In this document: in pieces, positions 28,150 through 37,739 of the stretch
Layout: every line of letters starts with the position of its first letter
How positions within the stretch are numbered: position 1 is the stretch's first letter
Assembly: GCA_947259975.1 (NCBI GenBank)
Contig: CAMYOD010000018.1
Coordinates: forward strand, 39,629-103,628
DNA length: 64,000 nucleotides
Direction: 5' to 3'
From: an uncultured Gammaproteobacteria bacterium
GTDB taxonomy: Bacteria; Pseudomonadota; Gammaproteobacteria; HyVt-429
Notes under the pieces: model-generated
What the model was told of the DNA's origin: nothing
Database searches by the model: none
What the model saw: the letters and a program-made list of their open reading frames with translations, nothing else
Position numbers and translations under genes: made by a program

Positions 28150-28883
28150 TGAAGAAGATTATCGTCATAGGGCTGCTGGCCTGTGCGCCGGCCCTGGCCA
28201 TCGCTGCAGGTGGCGCCGACGTGCACCTGGATACTGTAAGAATCGATCTGGATGACAAGGTCTCGTTGCAACGCGGCGCCCGTGCCTTCGTCAATTATTG
28301 CCTGTCCTGCCACAGTGCCGCTTACATGCGCTATAACCGTATGGGTCGAGATCTGGGGCTGACCGACGAGCAGGTGAAAGAGAATCTTCTGTTCGCCGGC
28401 GATAAGGTGGGCGACCTGATGAAGACCGTCATGACCCCCGATAACGGCAAGCGTTGGTTCGGCACCGCGCCGCCGGATCTGACTTTGGTGACACGCTCAC
28501 GGGGTGCGGAGTGGTTCTATACCTATATGCGCGGCTTTTACCTGGACGAGAAATCACCCAGCGGCTGGAACAATACCGTATTCGAAAACGTCGCCATGCC
28601 CCATGTGTTACACGAATGGCAGGGATCGCGCCGAGTCTCCAAGGTGACCACCGATGAGCACACCGGTGAGAAGCACTATGACTTCGAATGGGTGCGTAAG
28701 GGAACGATGACACCGGATGAATATGATGACGAGATTCGTGCATTGACCAACTTCATGGTCTATCTCGGTGAACCCGCCAAGCTGGTACGCGGCAAGATCG
28801 GTGGCTATGTGCTTTTATTCCTGGCGCTGTTTCTTGTCCTTGCCTACCTGTTGAAAAAAGAATACTGGAAAGACATCCACTGA
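28146..28883 (+). CDS. petC: Ubiquinol-cytochrome c reductase cytochrome c1 subunit
   Basis: Cytochrome c1 of complex III. The start at 28146 overlaps the petB stop and gives 245 residues (MMKKIIVIGLLACAPALAIAAGG, signal peptide about 1-21). The haem motif is CLSCH in FVNYCLSCHSAAYMRYNRMG; the Met ligand lies in a later region such as ENVAMPHVL. A C-terminal membrane anchor (GGYVLLFLALFLVLAYLLKKEYW, in part) holds the haem domain outside. No fused second domain. Confidence 0.97.
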   Translation: MMKKIIVIGLLACAPALAIAAGGADVHLDTVRIDLDDKVSLQRGARAFVNYCLSCHSAAYMRYNRMGRDLGLTDEQVKENLLFAGDKVGDLMKTVMTPDNGKRWFGTAPPDLTLVTRSRGAEWFYTYMRGFYLDEKSPSGWNNTVFENVAMPHVLHEWQGSRRVSKVTTDEHTGEKHYDFEWVRKGTMTPDEYDDEIRALTNFMVYLGEPAKLVRGKIGGYVLLFLALFLVLAYLLKKEYWKDIH

Positions 28884-28968
28884 TCATTCGATGGATGCGG
28901 CACCCGCGGTCCGGCATTGACGTCGGCCTGCGGGTGGCTTACGAATTTTTACGTCGGAGACGCGCCTG

Positions 28969-29595
28969 ATGGCATCACCAAGCAATCGAAAGCCCATTAT
29001 GACTTTGTATTCCGGCCCAACCTGTGTGTTGAGTCATACGTGTCGAATTGTGCTTTTCGAAAAGGACGTAGAGTGTCAGATACGGGATATCGACCCCAAG
29101 GCGCACCCGGAGGAATTGGCCGAGCTCAATCCGTATAACGAGACCCCGACTTTGGTCGACCGTGATTTAGCGCTCTACAACTACAGCATCATCAATGAAT
29201 ATCTCGATGAACGCTTGCCGCATCCGCCGCTGATGCCGGTCGATCCGGTTTCGCGTGGCCGGGCGCGGCTCATGATTATGCGGCTGGAGCGTGATTGGTT
29301 CTCCCTGATCGACACTATTGCCAATGCCGACAAGAAGTCGGCGGATCGGGCGCGGCGCACGGTGCGCGATGGCTTGATATCGATTTCCCCGATTTTTGAC
29401 GAGCAGCCTTATCTCCTGGGTGAAGAATTCAGTCTGGTCGATTCCACGATTGCTCCGCTCTTATGGCGTCTGCCGCATTATCGTATTGAACTGCCGCGCC
29501 AGGCCAAGCCCCTGACCGATTATGCTGAGCGCCTGTTCGCGCGCGACTCATTTACGGCCAGTCTGAGCGAGGCCGAGCAGGCGATGCGTGCCTGA
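28969..29595 (+). CDS. sspA: Stringent starvation protein A homologue
   Basis: GST-fold RNA-polymerase-associated protein that affects stationary-phase and stress transcription. The 208 residues start MASPSNRKPIMTLYSGPTCV, closely parallel to the E. coli SspA N-terminus, which supports the ATG at 28969 over that at 28999. LNPYNETPTLVDRDLALYNYSIINEYLDER (in part) and HPPLMPVDPVSRGRARLM are diagnostic. It follows petABC and precedes sspB, the common gammaproteobacterial order. Confidence 0.95.
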   Translation: MASPSNRKPIMTLYSGPTCVLSHTCRIVLFEKDVECQIRDIDPKAHPEELAELNPYNETPTLVDRDLALYNYSIINEYLDERLPHPPLMPVDPVSRGRARLMIMRLERDWFSLIDTIANADKKSADRARRTVRDGLISISPIFDEQPYLLGEEFSLVDSTIAPLLWRLPHYRIELPRQAKPLTDYAERLFARDSFTASLSEAEQAMRA

Positions 29596-29621
29596 TACCG
29601 TTTTTCAGGTTGTGCTGGGCT

Positions 29622-30011
29622 ATGATCTCAACCAAACCCTATCTGATCCGCGGCATTCGTGAATGGGCGCTGGATAACGGGCTGACGCCGCAGATCCTCG
29701 TGGATGCGCACGCCGAGGGCGTCGACGTGCCCGCCGCCTATGTTAAAGACGGCCGTATCACCCTGAATATCGACGACAAGGCGATATCCGATGCCGAGTT
29801 TGGCAACGAGTGGTTACTTTTCGGTACGCGCTTTCAGGGCCACCACGTGGGTGTCGAGATCCCGGTCACCGCGGTCGTCGCCGTATTTGCACGGGAGAAC
29901 GGCCAGGGTGTCGTCTTCAAAGATGACGACCCAACCACTCCGAACGCCCCGCAAGAGGGCCAGCCAAGGCCGGGCAAGAAAAAGGCTGCCCATCTCAAGA
30001 TCGTAAAATAA
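29622..30011 (+). CDS. sspB: ClpXP adaptor protein SspB
   Basis: Adaptor that tethers ssrA-tagged proteins to ClpXP. The ATG at 29622 gives 129 residues (MISTKPYLIRGIREWALDNG). The substrate-binding domain covers about 1-100 (EWLLFGTRFQGHHVGVEIPV), followed by a flexible Pro/Gly/Lys linker and the C-terminal ClpX-binding XB motif (AHLKIVK). Lies 26 nt after sspA. Confidence 0.95.
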   Translation: MISTKPYLIRGIREWALDNGLTPQILVDAHAEGVDVPAAYVKDGRITLNIDDKAISDAEFGNEWLLFGTRFQGHHVGVEIPVTAVVAVFARENGQGVVFKDDDPTTPNAPQEGQPRPGKKKAAHLKIVK

Positions 30012-30021
30012 TCCAGCCCCG

Positions 30022-30050
30022 CTTGTATTCGGTGCGGGTGATCCCCATGA
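30022..30050 (+). promoter_or_regulatory. Sigma-32-type heat-shock promoter of hslVU
   Basis: CTTGTAT, 14 nt, CCCCATGA: five of seven bases of the sigma-32 -35 consensus CTTGAAA and a full CCCCAT -10 core at the expected spacing. It sits 42 nt before the hslV start. hslVU is a known RpoH target in E. coli, which supports the assignment. Confidence 0.7.
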
Positions 30051-30091
30051 TTTCATAGATTGGAGGACGTTCTCCGAATCCGGGTGTAACA

Positions 30092-30631
30092 ATGGATCAA
30101 TATCACGGTACCACTATCCTTTCCGTACGCCGCGACAACAAGGTTGCAATCGGCGGCGACGGTCAGGTCTCCTTCGGCGATACCATCATGAAGGGCAACG
30201 CGCGTAAGGTGCGCCGACTCTACAAAGATCAGGTATTGGCCGGTTTTGCCGGCGGCACCGCCGACGCCTTTACGCTCTTTGAGCGCTTCGAAGGAAAACT
30301 GGAGAAACATCAGGGCAACTTGACCCGTGCTGCGGTGGAGTTGGCCAAGGACTGGCGCACCGATCGTATGTTGCGACGCCTGGAAGCCCTGTTGGCAGTG
30401 GTGGACCATTCCGCATCGTTGATCATTTCCGGTAATGGCGATGTGATCGAACCTGAAAATGGCCTCATCGCCATTGGCTCCGGTGGGCCCTATGCGCAGG
30501 CCGCGGCGCGCGCCCTGATGGAAAATACCGAAATCGCAGCGCGCGAGATCGTCGATCGCGCACTGCATATCGCGGCAGATATCTGTATCTATACCAATCA
30601 AAACCTCACGATCGAAGAGCAAGAGTTCTAG
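30092..30631 (+). CDS. hslV: ATP-dependent protease proteolytic subunit HslV
   Basis: Proteasome-like peptidase of the HslUV (ClpQY) complex. The 179 residues begin [19 protein letters not shown]; the catalytic N-terminal Thr is one of the two Thr after a six-residue leader that must be removed. Conserved [26 protein letters not shown] (in part) and [14 protein letters not shown] match the family. The stop overlaps the region of the hslU start. Confidence 0.97.
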   Translation: MDQYHGTTILSVRRDNKVAIGGDGQVSFGDTIMKGNARKVRRLYKDQVLAGFAGGTADAFTLFERFEGKLEKHQGNLTRAAVELAKDWRTDRMLRRLEALLAVVDHSASLIISGNGDVIEPENGLIAIGSGGPYAQAAARALMENTEIAAREIVDRALHIAADICIYTNQNLTIEEQEF

Positions 30632-30636
30632 TGACC

Positions 30637-31983
30637 ATGTCTATCATGACACCGCGTGAGATCGTCCAGGAGTTGGACAAACACATTATCGGACAGTCCG
30701 CGGCGAAGCGGGCCGTCGCCATTGCGCTGCGTAATCGTTGGCGACGCATGCAGGTCGACGACGAGACCCTGCGTAATGAGATCACGCCCAAGAACATCCT
30801 GATGATCGGGCCCACCGGGGTTGGCAAGACCGAGATCAGCCGGCGCCTGGCCACGCTGGCGAACGCGCCATTTATCAAGGTTGAGGCGACAAAGTTTACC
30901 GAAGTGGGCTATGTGGGCCGCGAGGTCGATTCGATCATTCGCGATCTCGTCGATATGGCCGTGAAAATGACCCGTGAAAGTGAGATGCACAAGGTCAAGA
31001 CCCGCGCGGAGGACGCCGCCGAAGACAGAATCCTGAATATTCTGGTGCCACCGGCCCGGGACATTGACCTCGCCGTCGGCGACGAGACGCGTGGTGCAGC
31101 GGACGACAGTGCCGCACGACAACTGTTTCGCAAGAAACTGCGCGAAGGCGATCTGGATGACCAGGAAATCGAACTCGAGTTGAGCGCGCCGCCGATGGGT
31201 GTCGAAATCTTCGGGCCGCCCGGCATGGAAGAGATTACCGGGCAGATGCAGACCATGTTTCAAAATCTTGGTGGCCACAAAACCAAGCCGCGCAAGGTGA
31301 AGATCGGGGACGCCGTGAAACTACTGACGGAGGAGGAAGCCGCGAAAATGGTCAACGACGATGACATCAAGACCAAGGCGGTGGAGCGGGTCGAACAGAA
31401 CGGCATCGTTTTTCTGGACGAACTCGACAAGATCGTCGGTCGTAGTGAGCAACAGGGTGCCGATGTGTCACGAGAAGGCGTACAGCGCGATCTCCTGCCG
31501 TTAGTCGAAGGCAGCACGGTATCGACGAAATACGGTATGGTGAAAACCGATCACATTCTGTTTATTGCTTCCGGTGCGTTCCACCTGGCAAAACCATCCG
31601 ATTTGGTGCCTGAGTTACAGGGGCGGCTACCGATTCGTGTCGAACTTGACGCCCTCAACGCCGACGACTTCGAACGCATCCTGACCGAGCCGGATGGCTC
31701 GCTGACCGAGCAGTATGCGGCGCTGATGGCGACGGAAGGCATGAACCTGGAATTCACCGCGGACGGCGTACGGCGCATCGCCGAGGTCGCCTGGCAGGTC
31801 AATGAACGCACCGAGAACATCGGCGCGCGGCGGCTGCATACCGTCATGGAGCGTTTGCTCGATACGATTTCCTTCGAGGCGGCGGACCGTGGTGGCGATA
31901 CCGCGGTCGTGAATGCGGCGTACGTGGATGAACATCTGGCCAATTTGGTCGAAGACGAAGATCTGGCGCGTTATATCCTTTAG
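30637..31983 (+). CDS. hslU: HslUV protease ATPase subunit HslU
   Basis: AAA+ unfoldase that feeds substrates into HslV. I use the ATG at 30637 ([20 protein letters not shown], 448 residues), which matches known HslU starts; a GTG at 30631 adds two codons. Walker A is GPTGVGKTE, pore loop GYVGRE, Walker [11 protein letters not shown], and the C-terminal ArgFinger/sensor-2 region and HslV-contacting tail (DLARYIL) are present. The intermediate I-domain spans about 110-240. Confidence 0.97.
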   Translation: MSIMTPREIVQELDKHIIGQSAAKRAVAIALRNRWRRMQVDDETLRNEITPKNILMIGPTGVGKTEISRRLATLANAPFIKVEATKFTEVGYVGREVDSIIRDLVDMAVKMTRESEMHKVKTRAEDAAEDRILNILVPPARDIDLAVGDETRGAADDSAARQLFRKKLREGDLDDQEIELELSAPPMGVEIFGPPGMEEITGQMQTMFQNLGGHKTKPRKVKIGDAVKLLTEEEAAKMVNDDDIKTKAVERVEQNGIVFLDELDKIVGRSEQQGADVSREGVQRDLLPLVEGSTVSTKYGMVKTDHILFIASGAFHLAKPSDLVPELQGRLPIRVELDALNADDFERILTEPDGSLTEQYAALMATEGMNLEFTADGVRRIAEVAWQVNERTENIGARRLHTVMERLLDTISFEAADRGGDTAVVNAAYVDEHLANLVEDEDLARYIL

Positions 31984-32143
31984 CGCTAGCGCGCGATTCC
32001 TCGCGCCGGGCCTCCTTCGAAAGACCGAATGGAAAAATCTTTGTCGCCTCGCCCGCGATCGTTTCGAGAAATGATCTGTTGCCGTTTTTCGCTCTGCGTG
32101 ACTTAGTAAGACAACTTATCGCATTGAGCCGCCCTTGGGGCGA

Positions 32144-32172
32144 CTTGAAATTCACAAGCGCTATCCCCACTT
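32144..32172 (+). promoter_or_regulatory. Sigma-32-type heat-shock promoter of hsp20
   Basis: CTTGAAA (perfect -35), 14 nt, CCCCACTT (-10, consensus CCCCATNT): an almost ideal RpoH promoter. It lies 91 nt upstream of the small heat-shock gene at 32264, within the 280-nt gap after hslU. No other feature is seen in that gap. Confidence 0.8.
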
Positions 32173-32263
32173 CATTTGTAACCGTAATTAACCCTGAGTT
32201 GTTCCAGGGTCGTGCGTGCGGAAATTCGGCGCACGGTCATTGGAATCTTGATTGGAGGTGAAT

Positions 32264-32716
32264 ATGAATGGGATCGTAAGAACGCCGGTGCGTGCCCGTG
32301 CCTGGAATGTATTCAACAATGACCTCGATTCACTGCTGGACGATTTCTTCCGTCCGGCAACGCAATATGCCGAGGCTTCGGGTGGTCTCGTCCCGGCAAT
32401 GGATGTGAGCGAAACCGAGGAGAAGTTCGCGGTCGCCGTGGAGCTGCCCGGTGTGAGCAAGGATGATATCGACATCACCCTGGAGGACGGCGTCTTGACC
32501 ATCAACGCCGAGACCCGGCGTGAGGCCGAGGAAAAGGCCGACGGGCGTGTGATTCGGCAGGAGCGCCGCTACGGCAAGTATGTTCGCAGCATGCGCCTGG
32601 GCAGTGAGATCGACGAGACCAACGTGCTAGCAAATCATAAGGACGGTGTGTTGACGCTGGTGTTGCCCAAGGTCGAAAAAGCAAAGCCGAGGAAGATCAC
32701 CGTCGACGCCAGTTAG
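32264..32716 (+). CDS. Small heat shock protein, Hsp20/IbpA family
   Basis: ATP-independent holdase chaperone. The ATG at 32264 follows a strong GGAGGT and gives 150 residues. Alpha-crystallin domain about 45-140: PAMDVSETEEKFAVAVELPGV, GVLTINAETRREAEEK and the C-terminal GVLTLVLPKVEKAKPRKI with the I/V-x-I/V-like anchor. The N-terminal MNGIVRTPVRARAWNVFNND region is typical of Hsp20 proteins in this group. A sigma-32-type promoter stands upstream and a strong terminator downstream. Confidence 0.95.
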   Translation: MNGIVRTPVRARAWNVFNNDLDSLLDDFFRPATQYAEASGGLVPAMDVSETEEKFAVAVELPGVSKDDIDITLEDGVLTINAETRREAEEKADGRVIRQERRYGKYVRSMRLGSEIDETNVLANHKDGVLTLVLPKVEKAKPRKITVDAS

Positions 32717-32755
32717 TCGACCGCCCACACGAGGACGGATCTGAAATCTCGTATC

Positions 32756-32784
32756 GAAGGCCGCTTGTCGCGGCCTTCTTTTTT
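32756..32784 (+). terminator. Intrinsic terminator after hsp20
   Basis: A 9-bp perfect stem GAAGGCCGC/GCGGCCTTC with a TTGTC loop is directly followed by TTTTTT, 40 nt after the hsp20 stop. A textbook rho-independent terminator isolating hsp20 from argB. Confidence 0.9.
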
Positions 32785-32877
32785 GTCCGCAGCGGGTATC
32801 GCGCTTCGGCGCGGCGGCTGCTGACATCGGGACCTGAATGAGTTAGGGTCTGGCCTGATTGTGTGTGGAAGCTTTAA

Positions 32878-33774
<897 letters not shown>

Positions 33775-34129
33775 GATACCATTGATCGTCCGCGACCCTA
33801 CAATTCGTACGGTTGTCTCCGAAAAGAACGATTGATCCAGTGATGACCCCGCAGGCTACCGTCCGGCGGGGCGCCGACCCGGGGTATTGTGTGGCGTAGG
33901 CTTTGAGGAGATCATAGTACCACTGGCCCATGGCGTCGTAAGCCGAGTGCCCCGGGAATGGCGGCCGTGCCAGCTTGCGGGCTGGCGCGAAAGTATCGCT
34001 GCACGATTCGGTGACAAAGTGCAGCGGATGAAGCGCCCGCCAACATCAAAGCCCCGAATATCGGGTATTGCTCACCTTCCATTGTCTGCAACTCGAGTTG
34101 TAGCGAGTCGAACCGCAGAGATCTTTGAA
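33775..34129 (+). other. 355-nt intergenic region between argB and glrK
   Basis: No gene is supported here. An open frame continuous with glrK runs back to 33887, but its translation is Pro/Arg-rich without similarity to the membrane N-terminus of GlrK. No terminator with a T-tract, no sigma-54 element and no GlrR-type TGTC-N10-GACA site was seen, so glrKR itself shows no sign of autoregulation through that motif. Confidence 0.5.
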
Positions 34130-35656
34130 ATGGCGCAACACCGACAAGCGGCGATGCCGCAGCTGCCGCTCTTCCGGGGTGAAACTGGCGTACTGCATCG
34201 CCTCGGAAGCTGGTTGCGGCCACATTCTATACGCACCCTTGTTTTGGCCGGGTTCGCTTTGGTTGCCGCGCCGTTGACGGCGAGCATTATCGCCGCGGCA
34301 TATTCGGTAACGTTGCTGGCGCACCAGAGTGAGCAGGCGGTATACCGATCAGTCGACACAACGCAGCACAGCCGCATCCTGATGGAGCAGTTGGTGCGTA
34401 TGGAGCGGAGTGCGCGCCAATATCAGGTTGTTGGTGATACATCATTATTCGATGTCTACCTCGCCAGTCATGACCAGTTTGCAGAAACCGGTGCCGCGCT
34501 GCTGGCGCTGCCGCTGACTCCGGAGCTCGCGTCCCGCGTGCGTAACCTCGCTAATGATGAAAGTATGTTGTTCGGCCAGCTCCACGAACAGCATGCTGCG
34601 GGCACCCTGTCTGCGGATACGCTGGAACCATTTGCGAGACTCAACGAATCTGCCCATCGGTTATGGCTCGAGTCCACGCGACTCGTGGCAGGCGAAGTCG
34701 ACCGGCTGGATCAAGGCGCGAAGGCGCTGCGGCGGAGCCTGTTGTGGCAGATTATTTTCCTGGTACCGGCGACGATATTAGTGGGCACGCTTTTCACCCT
34801 GATCATTGCGCGGCCGATTCGTCAACTGGACGCGGCCATCCGCCGCCTCGGTGACGGTGAGTTTGCCGCACCGCTGGCGGTCGAGGGGCCCCGCGACCTG
34901 GAATACCTGGGCGAACGCCTGGATTGGTTACGCTGCCGATTGCTCGAGCTGGAGCAGCAGAAGCGCAAGTTTCTACGCAATGTTTCGCATGATCTAAAGA
35001 CACCATTGACCAATATTCGCGAAGGTTCAGCGCTTCTGGCGGATCAGGTGGTCGGTGAGCTCAATAGTGAACAACGTGATATTGCCGGCATCCTGCAGTC
35101 GAGCGCGGATGAACTGCGCGATCAGATTGAATCCCTTTTGCGCCATAGCCGTATTGAAGGCCAGTACGTCGCGCTCAACCCGGGCTGGGTCGAACTTCGT
35201 GATCTGACGCTGGCGGTCATCAAGAAGCACAAGATTGCAATGCGCGCCAAACGTATCAAACTTGATAGCAGGCTCGAAAAGGTACGAATCTGGGGGGACG
35301 AGTCCAGACTTGAAAATGTTCTTGACAACCTGTTCTCCAACGCCGTGAAGTATTCACCGACTAAATCCCGGCTGCATGTAGCGTTGAGCAGTGGAGACCG
35401 CTGTGCGCGATTCGAATTGACGGACCAGGGGCCAGGCGTGGCCGGTGAGGAGCGCGACCGCATCTTCGATGTATTTTACCGTGGTCATGCCACACGTGGC
35501 GGCGAGGTCCCCGGTAGCGGTCTCGGCCTGACCATCGCGCAAGAGTATGTCGAGGCGCATCGTGGCAACATCAGTGTCGATGCATCACCGCACGGCCACG
35601 ACGGCGCCCGTTTCCTGGTGACCTTACCGCTCGATCTGCGCGAGGTCGTGACATGA
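34130..35656 (+). CDS. glrK: Sensor histidine kinase GlrK (QseE-like)
   Basis: Inner-membrane sensor kinase that phosphorylates GlrR. From the ATG at 34130 it has 508 residues: a short cytoplasmic start, first membrane helix (about 35-60), a 130-residue all-alpha periplasmic sensor, second helix (about 205-230), HAMP, HisKA with FLRNVSHDLKTPLTNIREGS (His in the H-box) and HATPase_c with NLFSNAVKYSP, DQGPGVAGEERDRIFD and GSGLGLTIAQEY. Linkage to a QseG-like lipoprotein and GlrR makes the orthology firm. Ligand unknown. Confidence 0.9.
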   Translation: MAQHRQAAMPQLPLFRGETGVLHRLGSWLRPHSIRTLVLAGFALVAAPLTASIIAAAYSVTLLAHQSEQAVYRSVDTTQHSRILMEQLVRMERSARQYQVVGDTSLFDVYLASHDQFAETGAALLALPLTPELASRVRNLANDESMLFGQLHEQHAAGTLSADTLEPFARLNESAHRLWLESTRLVAGEVDRLDQGAKALRRSLLWQIIFLVPATILVGTLFTLIIARPIRQLDAAIRRLGDGEFAAPLAVEGPRDLEYLGERLDWLRCRLLELEQQKRKFLRNVSHDLKTPLTNIREGSALLADQVVGELNSEQRDIAGILQSSADELRDQIESLLRHSRIEGQYVALNPGWVELRDLTLAVIKKHKIAMRAKRIKLDSRLEKVRIWGDESRLENVLDNLFSNAVKYSPTKSRLHVALSSGDRCARFELTDQGPGVAGEERDRIFDVFYRGHATRGGEVPGSGLGLTIAQEYVEAHRGNISVDASPHGHDGARFLVTLPLDLREVVT

Positions 35657-36186
35657 GTCGCAGCGCCCTCGTATCTGTACTCCTGGCCGTCGTCATCAAT
35701 GGCGGTTGCGCCTTTCTGCCGGAGACCGACTGGTACCATGCCGGACTGGCGGCGGATACCGCGACTGTCAATGATCTAACCGCCTTTGGCAAACAGCTCG
35801 CCGATATGAATGCTGAGGAGCGCAAGGTAGTCTGTGTTGACACACGCGAAAACCTCAAGCAGTTGGAGAGCGACATCAATCGGTTGCGTTTGGCGCTGAT
35901 TATCGAGCTATCACCACAATGCGGTACGGCCAAAGAAGGAATGGACGTGTTGGCACCGGTGGTATCGGCCACTGGTGGCGGTCCGATCAAGAATTTCGCC
36001 GAGCATCATGCCGCGGTGCTCGGTCTTATGGCAAAACAGGATCGGGCACGACGCAATTTGAAAACTACATTGGGCAAGGAGCGCAAGCGCCTGCAGGAAA
36101 CCGAAGAGAAGCTGGAGGCGATTACCTCGATTGAGAAACAGCTTAGCGAGCGGGAAGGTAGCGAAGGTAATGGGCAAAGCCAATAA
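35653..36186 (+). CDS. qseG: QseG-like lipoprotein
   Basis: Small protein between glrK and glrR, the position of qseG (yfhG) in enterobacteria, where the product is an outer-membrane lipoprotein needed for GlrK/GlrR signalling. The 177 residues have a signal sequence ending in GGCAF; the Cys at about residue 20 would be the lipidated residue, although the -3 Asn is atypical for a lipobox. The remainder is helical and charged with a C-terminal coiled coil (KTTLGKERKRLQETEEKLEA). Sequence similarity to E. coli QseG is not obvious to me; the name rests on synteny. Overlaps glrK by 4 nt and glrR by 17 nt. Confidence 0.7.
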   Translation: MSRSALVSVLLAVVINGGCAFLPETDWYHAGLAADTATVNDLTAFGKQLADMNAEERKVVCVDTRENLKQLESDINRLRLALIIELSPQCGTAKEGMDVLAPVVSATGGGPIKNFAEHHAAVLGLMAKQDRARRNLKTTLGKERKRLQETEEKLEAITSIEKQLSEREGSEGNGQSQ

Positions 36187-37534
36187 AATATTACTCGTTG
36201 ACGATGATCGCGGCTTGTTGCGCCTGCTGTCATTGCGACTCAACGCGGCCGGATTCGAGGTGGAATTGGCAACCGGCGGTAAAGAGGCACTCAGCCTCCT
36301 GGCGCTGAGTCAGCCACAAGTCCTGATAACCGATCTACGGATGCCCGGCATGGATGGCATGGCTTTGTTTGAGGCGGTACATCGTCAATATCCGGCGTTG
36401 CCCGTCATTATCCTCACCGCACATGGCTCGATCCAGGAAGCCGTGGATGCCACCAAGAGCGGTGTGTTCAGCTTTCTTACCAAACCATTCGATCACAAGG
36501 AACTGCTGTCGCATATCGAAAGTGCATTACGACTCAGCGGCGACACAGCCTGGAGCGAGAAATCCGCATCCGCCGAAGATGATGCCTGGCGTGACGATAT
36601 CGTAACCCGTAGCCCGGTCATGGAGGAGTTGTTACGGCAGGCAAATCTGGTCGCGCAGTCCGACGCCAGCGTCTTCGTTCATGGTGATAGTGGTACCGGC
36701 AAGGAACTGCTGGCGCGTGCGATCCATCGCGCCAGCGCACGCGCGCAGCAACCTTTCGTGGCAGTTAATTGCACGGCGATTCCCGAGAACCTGCTTGAGT
36801 CTGAGCTATTCGGTCATCGGAAAGGTGCGTTTACCGGTGCTTCCCGTGACCATATCGGGTTGTTTCGCGCCGCCGACGGCGGCACGTTGTTCCTCGATGA
36901 AATCGGCGACATGCCTTTGTCGTTCCAGGCAAAACTCCTGCGCGCGTTACAGGAGCGAATGGTGCGCCCCGTCGGTGCGACGCAGGACGTCGCCATTGAC
37001 GTACGCGTCATCTCCGCGACGCACAATAACCTTGAGCAGGCGATGCGCGATGGCCGTTTTCGTGAAGACCTTTACTACCGGTTGAACGTGGTGTCGCTGG
37101 AAGTGCCGCCGCTGCGTCAACGTCGTCAGGACATCCCGCTGCTGGTGGCACATTTTGTCGCGCGGATCGGGACCCGTTATGCGGGTCGCGCGAAAGGTTT
37201 TTCGCCGGAGGCCCTCGAGTGTCTTGTGCGCTACGACTGGCCTGGAAATGTGCGTCAGTTGTACAACGTCATCGAGCGCACGGTCGCCTTGTCGACCACG
37301 CCGCTGATCCCGGCCAGTCAGGTGGAAAAGGCATTACAGGAGCGTCCCGGCCAATATCCATCGTTGGTCGAAACCCGCGAGCAGGCCGAGCGCGACTATC
37401 TCACGCAGTTGCTGCAGCTCACCGAGGGCAACGTGAGCCGGGCCGCGCGTTTGGCGCGGCGCAACCGCACAGAATTCTACAAACTCCTCAGCCGCCACCA
37501 GCTCGATCCCGCCCGCTTCAAGTCCGCCGGCTGA
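36170..37534 (+). CDS. glrR: Sigma-54-dependent response regulator GlrR
   Basis: NtrC-family activator of sigma-54 promoters. The ATG at 36170 gives 454 residues. Receiver domain (about 6-120) with the phospho-Asp in LITDLRMPG; AAA+ domain with Walker A HGDSGTGKELLAR, sigma-54 contact loop GAFTGA (in HRKGAFTGASRD) and Walker B GGTLFLDEIGDM; C-terminal Fis-type helix-turn-helix (GNVSRAARLARRNRTEFYKL). In enterobacteria GlrR binds TGTC-N10-GACA upstream of glmY; matching palindromes lie immediately downstream of this gene. Confidence 0.93.
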   Translation: MGKANKILLVDDDRGLLRLLSLRLNAAGFEVELATGGKEALSLLALSQPQVLITDLRMPGMDGMALFEAVHRQYPALPVIILTAHGSIQEAVDATKSGVFSFLTKPFDHKELLSHIESALRLSGDTAWSEKSASAEDDAWRDDIVTRSPVMEELLRQANLVAQSDASVFVHGDSGTGKELLARAIHRASARAQQPFVAVNCTAIPENLLESELFGHRKGAFTGASRDHIGLFRAADGGTLFLDEIGDMPLSFQAKLLRALQERMVRPVGATQDVAIDVRVISATHNNLEQAMRDGRFREDLYYRLNVVSLEVPPLRQRRQDIPLLVAHFVARIGTRYAGRAKGFSPEALECLVRYDWPGNVRQLYNVIERTVALSTTPLIPASQVEKALQERPGQYPSLVETREQAERDYLTQLLQLTEGNVSRAARLARRNRTEFYKLLSRHQLDPARFKSAG

Positions 37535-37536
37535 GC

Positions 37537-37554
37537 CGTCGCCCTCCGGCGACA
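37537..37554. promoter_or_regulatory. Putative GlrR operator 1
   Basis: CGTCGCCCTCCGGCGACA: an 18-bp dyad with one mismatch to the GlrR consensus TGTC-N10-GACA. It starts 3 nt after the glrR stop, about 165 bp upstream of the predicted start of the sigma-54 promoter at 37684. The inner GTCGCC/GGCGAC arms are shared with operator 2. Confidence 0.6.
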
Positions 37555-37594
37555 GTACGCCAGCGAGCAAATTCAATAGCTTAACGATGCCGCC

Positions 37595-37628
37595 GCTCAG
37601 GCTGTCGCCCATTGGCGACAGCCTGAGC
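37595..37628. promoter_or_regulatory. Putative GlrR operator 2 within a 15-bp perfect inverted repeat
   Basis: A perfect 15-bp inverted repeat (GCTCAGGCTGTCGCC, CATT loop, GGCGACAGCCTGAGC) holds at 37603-37620 an exact TGTC-N10-GACA site. Its centre lies about 98 bp upstream of the expected start of the sigma-54 promoter, normal for an activator site. It could also act as a hairpin at the end of the glrR transcript, but there is no T-tract after it. Confidence 0.7.
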
Positions 37629-37683
37629 CGGCACATATTTTCGTTGCCGTCCTAACTCGCTGATTTTATTTGAAAACACTATT

Positions 37684-37699
37684 TGGCACAGTCGTTGCA
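37684..37699 (+). promoter_or_regulatory. Sigma-54 (-24/-12) promoter of the EF-hand gene
   Basis: TGGCACAGTCGTTGCA matches the sigma-54 consensus TGGCACG-N4-TTGCW at 10 of 11 defined positions plus the final W, with correct GG-GC spacing. Transcription would start near 37710, about 30 nt before the ATG at 37740. Two GlrR-type operators lie upstream. Confidence 0.85.
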
Positions 37700-37739
37700 A
37701 CGGCTTTTCTAAACTTACCAGTCATTGAGGTGACAACGA

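Noticed and set aside
33832..33846. TTGATCCAGTGATG resembling an FNR box after argB
   Set aside because: Only the first half-site matches; the second (TGATG) does not fit ATCAA.
33887..34129. N-terminal extension of glrK back to 33887
   Set aside because: The added 81 residues are Pro/Arg-rich and precede the natural N-terminus before the first membrane helix; GlrK proteins are about 480-510 residues.
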